Positions 4,361 through 10,090 of a DNA stretch of 10,090 nt are shown one piece after another. Source of the stretch: Pseudomonadota bacterium (GTDB lineage Bacteria; Desulfobacterota; Syntrophia; Syntrophales; UBA5619). The DNA lies in contig JAHJXP010000133.1 of the NCBI GenBank assembly GCA_018827585.1, positions 1 through 10,090 on the forward strand. The letters are read 5' to 3'. Each line of letters opens with the position of its first letter. The first letter of the stretch is position 1. Both the position numbers and the translations under genes were made by a program. A model generated the notes under the pieces. That model did not search any database. It saw only the letters and a program-made list of their open reading frames with translations, and had not been told where the DNA came from.

Positions 4361-7012
4361 ATGTCCCTCCTGTCGGCCATCCGGTCATGGACCACAGAGA
4401 TCGGCGTCTACCATGCGGGGAGCCTCTACCCCGAGGACAATTTCCCCCTCTCCTGGCTGGTGAGGAAGGTGCTCTCCAAGGTCCGGATCGCCGAGAAAAC
4501 AGCGGAAGAGCTCAGGTCTCTCTCGGAAAAGGGCGTGGTGATCTATGCCCTGAAGAACAAAAGCCAGCTCAACAGCCTCATCCTCCGGGACCTCTCCGGA
4601 CGGAAAGGGATCCCGCGGCCCGTCTACTGTCATGGCATCAACATGCTCACCTGGCAGCCTTATTTGATGGGCCTCAGGGTGATCATGTCCCATCTCTCCC
4701 GGCTGATATTCAAGAGGACCGAGCTCGATCCCGTAAGAGACGATCATCTTAAGCAGCTTACCCTGGAAAAGAAGAGCTCCATCATCCATCTGGGGTACTC
4801 GGAAATCTTCGAGAACCCCTTTGTAGAAGAGACCCTGTCCCGGTTGATGGATGTTCAGAAAACCTCCGCCAGGCCGATATTTATCTGTCCGGAGCTGATC
4901 ACCTACGGCAGGCGAAGGGAGAAGGAAGAGGAAAGCCTGATCAACATCCTCTTCGGTCAGACCGACGCCACAGATCCTCTCCGGCGCGTGATCACCTTTC
5001 TCAGGTATTCGAACAAGGCCTCCGTCATCTCCGCCGAGCCGATCAATCTTGCGGAGTTCATGAAGGCCGGGGATGGCATCCCCCGGGAGGAACTGGTCCG
5101 CCAGCTCCGCGCGGAGCTGATCGATCAGATCGATCAGGAGAAGGCGACGATCTTGGGGCCGATCCTGAAATCCAGGGAAGAGATCATCGGGATGGTGCTC
5201 AGGGACAAGGGGCTGGTGGACTTCATGGCTGAGACGGCGGCGAAGGAAAGGAAGAGGAAGAGGGATTTCCATGCCGTCCGGAGGGAGGCGAGAAAATATC
5301 TGGACGAGATTGCCTCCGATTACAACGAAATCTATATTGAGATCTGGGAAAAGGTCCTTACCTGGCTGTGGCACAACATCTACGACGGCGTGGTTGTGGA
5401 CACGGAAGGCATCGCGAAGATCCGTCAGGTATCCAAGAAGATGCCCTTTGTCATCATCCCGTGCCACCGGAGCCATATCGATTATCTCCTGCTCTCCTAC
5501 ATCTTCTACAAAAACAACATCCAAATGCCGTTCGTGGCGGCCGGGACAAACCTCTCCTTCTTTCCCATGGGCTATATCTTCCGTAAATCGGGGGCCTTTT
5601 TTCTGCGCCGGAGATTCAAGGGAAACGAGCTCTATGCCGAGGTCTTAAGCCGGTACGTCAAAGTATTGCTGAAAGAGGGGCTGCCTCTGGAATTCTTCAT
5701 CGAGGGCGGGCGCAGCCGGACGGGGAAGATGGCGATGCCCAAGTACGGTCTTCTCTCGATGATCATCCAGGCCTATCAGGAAAAGGCCTGTCCGGACCTG
5801 GCGGCGATCCCCGTCTATATCGGGTACGACCGTGTGATCGAGGAGAAGGCCTATCTCCAGGAGCTCGGAGGCGCCCCGAAGGAGAAGGAAAAGGCGACCG
5901 AGATAATCAAGGGCGGCAAGCTGCTCCGGAAACGCTATGGGCGCGTCTACATGAACGTCGGGGACCCGATCCTCCTGAAATCCTACCTCGCCGAGCAGGA
6001 AAAGCCCCTCGAGGAGATGAGCGTTTCCGAGCGGCAGAGCCTCTACCGCCGGATCGGCTACAAGATCGTCCGGGCCATCAACCAGGTTTCCGTGGTCACC
6101 CCCTTCGCCCTCACCTCGGCGGGGCTCCTCTGTTACGACCGGCGGGGCATCTCCCACGGGGATCTCGGGGAGGTCCTGAGATCGTTCTACGATTATCTCT
6201 TCTTCCGCAAGGTCTCCTTCGCCATGACCTTTGCGGACCGGGAGGCGGCTATAGCCGAGGCGCTGAACCTCTTTGATCAGTCAGATCTCATCTCGCGGAT
6301 GGGGGCGGAGGAAGAGGAAGAGGAAGTCGAGGAAATTGTCTATTCCCTCGATGACGACAAGCGGATGAATCTCGAATACTATAAAAACAACATCCTGCAT
6401 TACTTTCTTCCGGTGAGCTTTGTGGCGTCCTCCATCCTGACTATCCTGGAGGACATGGTTCCGGTAAACCGGATCAACGACGATTATGCCTTCTTCAAGC
6501 GGCTGTTCCGGCATGAATTCATCTTTGACGAGCGGAAAAATGACCGGGACGAGGTCAGGGAAATCCTCGCCTATCTCCATAGCCGGGGGATGATCGCGGG
6601 TTTCGACAATGAGGAGAAGGCCTGGATCGAGGTGAAGGGGCGGGGAAGAACAAACCTTCTCCCTTTTGCGGGCCTGATTCACAACTATATGGAATCATAC
6701 TGGGTGGTCATCCGGGGATGCTACTACCTGCGGAAGGGTCCGAAGGCGGAACGGGATTGGCTGAAGGGCATCCGGGGGCTCGGGGCGAGGATGTACCGGA
6801 AGGGCGAGATCCGGAGGGCGGAGGCCCTGTCCCAGTCCAATTATCTGAGTGCAATCCGGTACCTCCAGGATGTGAACATCATCACCGTGACGGAGGTTCA
6901 GGACAAGAGGGTTCAGGACAAGAGGGAAAAGCGGACCGTCAAGCGGTGCGCCCTGACGGAAAACAGGGTGCAGATGGAATCCCTCCGCCGCCGGCTGTTC
7001 AAATTCCTGTAG
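4361..7012 (+). CDS. plsB: Glycerol-3-phosphate 1-O-acyltransferase, PlsB type
   Basis: The 883-aa enzyme acylates sn-glycerol-3-phosphate at position 1, the first committed step of phospholipid synthesis, at the inner membrane. All four acyltransferase blocks are visible. Block I is PCHRSHIDYLLLSY with the H-x4-D pair His369/Asp374. Block II is GAFFLRR at 411-417. Block III is FFIEGGRSRTG with Glu448 to Gly455. Block IV is IPVYIGYD at 483-490. They resemble E. coli PlsB (807 aa) closely. Residues 1-340 form the less conserved N-terminal region, and 560-883 a long C-terminal region with an acidic patch at 650-658 (EEEEEEVEE). No classical transmembrane helix stands out, which fits peripheral membrane binding. 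ATG 4361 follows GGGGAGGA at 4342-4349, a rather long spacing. Near the C-terminus a 15-bp tandem duplication repeats VQDKR. The gene probably has its own promoter in the 177-bp gap. Confidence 0.95.
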   Translation: MSLLSAIRSWTTEIGVYHAGSLYPEDNFPLSWLVRKVLSKVRIAEKTAEELRSLSEKGVVIYALKNKSQLNSLILRDLSGRKGIPRPVYCHGINMLTWQPYLMGLRVIMSHLSRLIFKRTELDPVRDDHLKQLTLEKKSSIIHLGYSEIFENPFVEETLSRLMDVQKTSARPIFICPELITYGRRREKEEESLINILFGQTDATDPLRRVITFLRYSNKASVISAEPINLAEFMKAGDGIPREELVRQLRAELIDQIDQEKATILGPILKSREEIIGMVLRDKGLVDFMAETAAKERKRKRDFHAVRREARKYLDEIASDYNEIYIEIWEKVLTWLWHNIYDGVVVDTEGIAKIRQVSKKMPFVIIPCHRSHIDYLLLSYIFYKNNIQMPFVAAGTNLSFFPMGYIFRKSGAFFLRRRFKGNELYAEVLSRYVKVLLKEGLPLEFFIEGGRSRTGKMAMPKYGLLSMIIQAYQEKACPDLAAIPVYIGYDRVIEEKAYLQELGGAPKEKEKATEIIKGGKLLRKRYGRVYMNVGDPILLKSYLAEQEKPLEEMSVSERQSLYRRIGYKIVRAINQVSVVTPFALTSAGLLCYDRRGISHGDLGEVLRSFYDYLFFRKVSFAMTFADREAAIAEALNLFDQSDLISRMGAEEEEEEVEEIVYSLDDDKRMNLEYYKNNILHYFLPVSFVASSILTILEDMVPVNRINDDYAFFKRLFRHEFIFDERKNDRDEVREILAYLHSRGMIAGFDNEEKAWIEVKGRGRTNLLPFAGLIHNYMESYWVVIRGCYYLRKGPKAERDWLKGIRGLGARMYRKGEIRRAEALSQSNYLSAIRYLQDVNIITVTEVQDKRVQDKREKRTVKRCALTENRVQMESLRRRLFKFL
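6896..6925 (+). repeat. Perfect 15-bp tandem duplication inside plsB
   Basis: GTTCAGGACAAGAGG occurs twice in a row (6896-6910 and 6911-6925) without mismatch. It is in frame and gives VQDKRVQDKR about 35 residues from the PlsB C-terminus. The perfect identity points to recent slippage or a strain-specific duplication, and the reading frame is kept. Confidence 0.9.
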
Positions 7013-7246
7013 CTGCCGAGACCTTTCCCCTTGTGGCCGCCCCCCTTCATGAGTTTTTTCGCCGACGCGGACATTGTTCCGGCAAGGCGGGGTTGATGTG
7101 CCAGACCGCATGCGCCGCCGAAAAAGGACGCCGCAAAACTTTTGCGAAACGGATCCCCTGCCGGATCAGATTGCCGTGGCGCTTTGCGTCTCGAAAGGAC
7201 GGGACGGAACGCGGCGAGCGTCGCTGTGCGTTCTTCAAGGGTCTTG
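7013..7246. other. Convergent intergenic region between plsB and eno
   Basis: This 234-bp stretch has no convincing gene and no classic terminator. It contains a perfect 15-bp dyad CGCAAAACTTTTGCG (7132-7146), a small hairpin GATCC/GGATC (7152-7156, 7163-7167), and a better one, GAACGC/GCGTTC (7207-7212, 7228-7233), with inner GCGA/TCGC pairs just after the eno stop but without a U-run. A T6 run at 7054-7059 lacks a stem. The reverse strand reads through 63 codons (7047-7238) including FRDAKRHGN. I associate that string with intergenic repeats wrongly called as small proteins in related genomes, so I read it as repeat DNA. Confidence 0.45.
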
Positions 7247-8542
7247 CTACCTCTTCCCCCCGAGCGAATAAAGGGCGGACCGCCCCCTATAGACGGCCGC
7301 CCCCCCGAGTTCTTCCTCGATCCGGAGGAGCTGGTTGTACTTCGCCAGCCTTTCCGTCCGGGAGAGGGAGCCGCTCTTGATCTGCCCGCAGTTCGCGGCG
7401 ACGGCGATGTCGGCCATGCAGGTGTCCTCCGTCTCGCCGGAGCGGTGCGAGATGACCGTAGTGTAACCCGCCTCACGGGCGCACTGGATTGTCTCGAGGG
7501 TCTCGGTCAGCGTGCCGATCTGGTTGAGCTTGATCAGGATCGAATTGGCTACGCCGAGCCCGATCCCTTTCTCCAGACGCTTCCGGTTCGTCACGAACAG
7601 GTCGTCCCCGACGATCTGGACCTTTCCGCCCAGTGTCTGCGTGAGGAGCTTCCAGCCGTCCCAGTCGTCCTCGGCCAGACCGTCCTCGATGGAGACGATC
7701 GGGTATTTCCTGACCAGATCCGCGTAGAACTTGACCATCTCCTCGGCGGTCCGCTCCGGTTTCTTCTCCGCGGCCAAGTAGTATTTCCCTTTCTTGTAGA
7801 AGGAGCTGGCCGCCGGATCCAGGGCGATGCAGCAGTCCTTGCCGGGGAAGTACCCGGCCTTCTCGATGGCGGTCGTGATCAGGACGAGCGCCTCCTCATT
7901 GGATTTGAGGTTGGGGGCGAATCCCCCCTCGTCGCCGACGGCCGTGTTGTAACCCTTGGCCTTGAGGATTGCTTTCAGGTGATGGAAGACCTCGGCGGCC
8001 ATGCGGAGGCCTTCCCGGAATGTCGGGGCCCCCACCGGCATGATCATGAATTCCTGGATGTCCACATTGTTGTCGGCGTGCTGGCCGCCGTTGATGATGT
8101 TGGCCATCGGCACCGGGATGTCGCAGGCGATGACGCCGCCGAGGTAGCGGTAGAGGGGCAGCTCTACGGCCGCCGCGGCCGCCTTGGCGCAGGCAAGCGA
8201 GACGCTGAGGATCGCGTTTGCACCCAGGGCGCTCTTGTTTTCCGTCCCGTCCAGGGCGATCATCTCCCGATCGATTTCCCGTTGGTTTAGACAGTCCATA
8301 CCGATGATTTCCGGGGCGATTTTGTCCAGGACGTTGCTTACGGCCTTCTCGACTCCCTTGCCGAGGTACCGTGTTTTATCCCCGTCCCGGAGCTCCAGCA
8401 TCTCGTGCTCCCCGGTCGATGCGCCGGAGGGGACGGAGGCCCGCCCGACGCTCCCCGAAAGCAGGGTCACCTCCGTCTCGACGGTCGGATTGCCGCGTGA
8501 ATCCAGAATCTCCCTGGCGTTGATGTTGATGATTTCGGTCAT
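7247..8542 (-). CDS. eno: Enolase (phosphopyruvate hydratase)
   Basis: Enolase converts 2-phosphoglycerate to phosphoenolpyruvate in glycolysis and gluconeogenesis. The 431-aa length is exactly typical. The start ININAREILDSRGNPTVE is canonical. Catalytic and metal residues are all present: His155 (GGQHADN), Glu164 (QEFM), Glu205 (VGDEGGFAP), Asp242 (ALDPAAS), Glu286 (SIEDGL), Asp313 (VGDDLFVTN), Lys338 (LIKLNQIG), His366-Arg367-Ser368 (SHRSGETED) and Lys389 (QIKSGS). ATG 8542 has a near-perfect ribosome binding site AAGGAGG (8554-8548) at five bases, consistent with high expression. It is transcribed alone, divergently from the ttcA-like gene and converging on plsB. Its product feeds phosphoenolpyruvate to the PTS enzyme I encoded in the same window, a biochemical link that need not mean co-regulation. 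Confidence 0.99.
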   Translation of the reverse strand: MTEIININAREILDSRGNPTVETEVTLLSGSVGRASVPSGASTGEHEMLELRDGDKTRYLGKGVEKAVSNVLDKIAPEIIGMDCLNQREIDREMIALDGTENKSALGANAILSVSLACAKAAAAAVELPLYRYLGGVIACDIPVPMANIINGGQHADNNVDIQEFMIMPVGAPTFREGLRMAAEVFHHLKAILKAKGYNTAVGDEGGFAPNLKSNEEALVLITTAIEKAGYFPGKDCCIALDPAASSFYKKGKYYLAAEKKPERTAEEMVKFYADLVRKYPIVSIEDGLAEDDWDGWKLLTQTLGGKVQIVGDDLFVTNRKRLEKGIGLGVANSILIKLNQIGTLTETLETIQCAREAGYTTVISHRSGETEDTCMADIAVAANCGQIKSGSLSRTERLAKYNQLLRIEEELGGAAVYRGRSALYSLGGKR

Positions 8543-8612
8543 AATCGCCTCCTTCTCTCCTTATTCCGGTCCGCAGACTGGACCTGCCGTATTCGCTTCC
8601 GGACAGGGGGCC

Positions 8613-8633
8613 GCGGCGGATCATGCCCGCCGC
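8613..8633 (-). promoter_or_regulatory. Hairpin at the 5' end of the eno transcript
   Basis: GCGGCGG (8613-8619) and CCGCCGC (8627-8633) form a perfect 7-bp GC stem with a 7-nt loop, about six bases after the inferred eno transcription start. A second small hairpin, GGTCC/GGACC (8568-8572, 8580-8584), lies nearer the ribosome binding site. A 5'-terminal stem like this commonly stabilises mRNA; that role is inferred. Confidence 0.4.
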
Positions 8634-8645
8634 CCTGCCTGCATC

Positions 8646-8672
8646 AGTATAACAATCGGGGGTGATTTTCAA
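8646..8672 (-). promoter_or_regulatory. eno promoter with extended -10
   Basis: On the minus strand TATACT (8651-8646) is preceded by TG with one intervening base (8654-8653), an extended -10. TTGAAA (8672-8667) lies at a short 15-bp spacing. The predicted start near 8639 gives a leader of about 97 nt. The extended -10 makes up for the short spacer. Confidence 0.6.
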
Positions 8673-8706
8673 GGTGATTATGGGCTTTGGGGCGCGCGAA
8701 AGTTCC

Positions 8707-8735
8707 TTGCCATGCCGTCCGATCTCGGATAGAAT
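8707..8735 (+). promoter_or_regulatory. Sigma-70 promoter for the ttcA-like gene
   Basis: TTGCCA (8707-8712) and TAGAAT (8730-8735) are each one base from consensus, with an ideal 17-bp spacer. Transcription would start near 8742, which rules out the longer in-frame start at 8662 and supports ATG 8764. It is back-to-back with the eno promoter, 34 bp between the two -35 boxes. Confidence 0.75.
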
Positions 8736-8763
8736 CCACTGGCGCTGGTGGCAGGATATGCGG

Positions 8764-9522
8764 ATGGCAACCAAAGAGAAAAGAACGAGGCTTTTTCTTC
8801 ATCTGAAAAAATGGCTGGAGAAGGCGGTCATGGATTACGGGATGATCGCCGCGGGCGACCGGGTCCTGGTAGGCGTCTCCGGCGGGATGGACAGCATGGC
8901 GCTGTTGGATCTGCTCAACACGCCGATGGTCTATGCGCCCCCTTTTTCTCTTGTTGCGGTCAATATCGATTGCGGCTTCGATCCGGCATACGCCGGTCAT
9001 GACGCGCTGGAGCGGTATCTCCAGGCGGACGGCTACGAGCACGTCATGGAAAAGACGGAGATCGGCCCCCTGGCCCACAGCAACTTCAACCGGAAGAACC
9101 CGTGCTTCCTCTGCTCGCGTCTCCGGCGCAAGAGGATCTTCGAGATCGCGGCCGAGAAGGGGTGCAACAAGATCGCCTTTGCCCATCACCGGGACGACAT
9201 CATCGAGACCCTGCTGATCAACCTCTTCTATGGGCGGGAGATCAGCACCATGCTGCCGAATCAGACGATTTTCGGGGGAAAATTGCATATCATCCGGCCC
9301 CTGGCCTACATTCGGGAGGATCTGGTGAAGAAATACGGGCGGGAAAGGGGGTTCCCCGTCATTGAGAACGGCTGCCCGACGAGCCGGACGTCGCGGAGGC
9401 GCTACATCAAGGATATGCTCGGCGAGTTGGAGAAGGAAAACCCGCGGATCCGGGAGAACATCTGGCTGGCGATGGGACATGTAAAGACCGATTATCTCCC
9501 GCCGAAGATCGATGGGCCGTGA
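8764..9522 (+). CDS. ttcA: TtcA-family tRNA 2-thiocytidine biosynthesis protein
   Basis: TtcA enzymes activate cytidine 32 of certain tRNAs with ATP and thiolate it using an Fe-S cluster, in the cytoplasm. The 252-aa product has the PP-loop SGGMDS at 39-44, SLVAVNID as the next strand, CFLCSRLRR with Cys114 and Cys117, IAFAHHRDDIIETLLINLFYG, and IIRPLAYIRE. A third cysteine, Cys204 (NGCPTS), completes the likely 4Fe-4S ligands. The order and wording match E. coli TtcA (311 aa) well, with shorter ends. ATG 8764 is chosen because AGGA (8753-8756) lies seven bases upstream and the promoter ends at 8735; ATG 8758 is too close to the ribosome binding site. Related paralogues with other thiolation targets exist, so the exact tRNA position is inferred. 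It may be co-transcribed with smpB 125 bases downstream. Confidence 0.85.
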   Translation: MATKEKRTRLFLHLKKWLEKAVMDYGMIAAGDRVLVGVSGGMDSMALLDLLNTPMVYAPPFSLVAVNIDCGFDPAYAGHDALERYLQADGYEHVMEKTEIGPLAHSNFNRKNPCFLCSRLRRKRIFEIAAEKGCNKIAFAHHRDDIIETLLINLFYGREISTMLPNQTIFGGKLHIIRPLAYIREDLVKKYGRERGFPVIENGCPTSRTSRRRYIKDMLGELEKENPRIRENIWLAMGHVKTDYLPPKIDGP

Positions 9523-9601
9523 GCGGCGGCCAGGGAACCCTGATCCAAGAACCGGGAGCGGCGAGCAAGGGTTGGAGAAAGCCGGCGGACAGGGGGGAAC
9601 G

Positions 9602-9691
9602 ATGTCTGCCGAAGTCGGGAAAACAATCGGAAGGATAGTGAAAAGACGTGGCGAAGAAGGATACGGCGGAAAAGCCAATCTGTCAGAATAA
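9602..9691 (+). CDS. Possible 29-aa ORF overlapping the smpB start (uncertain)
   Basis: ATG 9602 follows the purine-rich AGGGGGG (9591-9597) at about five bases, a better ribosome binding site than that of smpB itself. The frame begins MSAEVGKTIGRIVKRRG and stops at TAA 9689-9691, overlapping the first 44 bases of smpB in another frame. It could couple translation into smpB, but may be chance. Confidence 0.2.
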   Translation: MSAEVGKTIGRIVKRRGEEGYGGKANLSE

Positions 9692-10090
9692 AAGGGCGAG
9701 AATCAATTATTTTATCGACGAGACCTATGAAGCGGGGATCGCCCTCGTGGGGACGGAGGTGAAGGCGCTGCGCGACGGCCGGGCGAACCTCAAGGACAGC
9801 TATGCCCTGGTCAAGGACGAAGAAATCTTCCTCTACGACCTCCACATCAGCCCCTACTCACATGGCAACCGGGAGAACCACAACCCGTTGCGCGTCCGGA
9901 AACTTCTCCTGCACAAGCGGGAGATCAAGCGGCTGTACGGCAAGTCCCAGGAGAGAGGCCTTGCCTTGATCCCGCTTAGGATGTATTTTCGCAACGGAAA
10001 GGTCAAGGTGGAGATCGGTGTCGGCAGGGGGAAGAAGCTCTACGACAAGCGGGAGGACATCAAGCTCAAGGAGGACCGCCGGGCGATGGA
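9648..10090 (+). CDS. smpB: SsrA-binding protein SmpB (3' end cut by window)
   Basis: SmpB binds tmRNA and takes part in trans-translation, rescuing ribosomes stalled on broken mRNA. At least 147 codons are present; the family is usually 150-160 aa, so only a few C-terminal residues are missing. Visible hallmarks in order are NYFIDETYEAGIALVGTEVK, ALRDGRANLKDSYA, ISPYSHGNRENHNPLRVRKLLLH, and KKLYDKRE near the end of the visible part. GTG at 9648 starts the conserved frame; its ribosome binding site is weak, with AAGGA (9631-9635) twelve bases away, and no in-frame ATG is better placed. No promoter is evident in 9523-9647, so read-through from the ttcA-like gene is plausible. The tmRNA gene ssrA is not in the window. 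Confidence 0.97.
   Translation, partial: MAKKDTAEKPICQNKRARINYFIDETYEAGIALVGTEVKALRDGRANLKDSYALVKDEEIFLYDLHISPYSHGNRENHNPLRVRKLLLHKREIKRLYGKSQERGLALIPLRMYFRNGKVKVEIGVGRGKKLYDKREDIKLKEDRRAM

Noticed and set aside
4385..5524. 379-codon open frame on the minus strand across plsB
   Set aside because: It is antisense to the N-terminal part of PlsB and has the same shadow composition; no domain is visible.
7027..7059. Terminator for plsB at the T6 run
   Set aside because: There is a T-run but no stable stem immediately before it.
7047..7238. 63-codon minus-strand frame in the plsB–eno gap
   Set aside because: It has no good ribosome binding site, and its FRDAKRHGN string looks like intergenic repeat DNA read as protein.
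7142..8290. 382-codon open frame on the plus strand opposite enolase
   Set aside because: Enolase on the other strand is complete with all active-site residues; this frame is its complement and has no family motif.
8644..9678. 344-codon open frame on the minus strand opposite the ttcA-like gene
   Set aside because: The TtcA-type motifs on the plus strand settle the coding strand; the reverse frame is an antisense shadow.
1..10090. Mobile element, CRISPR array, tRNA, rRNA, defence or toxin-antitoxin system
   Set aside because: No transposase, integrase, spaced direct repeats, cloverleaf or paired small toxin genes could be seen on either strand.

Overview
The window looks like chromosomal housekeeping DNA from a GC-rich Desulfobacterota (former Deltaproteobacteria) bacterium, possibly of the Syntrophales type. 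The lineage call is inference. It rests on the short MerR regulator, the small PxxKW cysteine-rich protein, the mannose-family IID–HPr–enzyme I operon, and the flavour of the intergenic repeats. No 16S rRNA or other decisive marker is present.

Layout. Positions 1-213 are an intergenic stretch with hairpins and no gene. A MerR-type regulator (214-549, +) faces a PxxKW cysteine-rich protein (667-948, -), with a bidirectional terminator between them. Upstream of the PxxKW gene lies an AT-rich control region. On the minus strand it holds an 11-bp tandem repeat, a TTGACA promoter and then a complete intrinsic terminator, all before the ribosome binding site. This is the most interesting non-coding structure seen: a leader attenuator or a small RNA of about 70 nt. 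A plus-strand operon follows: PTS mannose-family IID (1358-2083), HPr (2085-2354) and enzyme I (2405-4183). After a 177-bp gap with an imperfect inverted repeat and a possible 19-codon leader ORF comes a large PlsB-type glycerol-3-phosphate acyltransferase (4361-7012, +). Enolase (7247-8542, -) converges on it. Back-to-back promoters at 8646-8735 separate enolase from a TtcA-type tRNA thiolation enzyme (8764-9522, +). Last comes smpB (9648 to the window end, +, cut at its 3' end).

How the genes relate. Enolase makes phosphoenolpyruvate, the phosphoryl donor for enzyme I, which passes phosphate to HPr. No IIA, IIB or IIC gene lies in the window and IID is the first gene of its operon, so transport partners, if any, must be encoded elsewhere. 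The remaining genes serve phospholipid synthesis, tRNA modification and ribosome rescue, with no evident functional link among them.

I found no mobile element, CRISPR array, tRNA or rRNA, and no convincing new multi-gene system. The findings are mainly small regulatory structures and sequence oddities inside known families.
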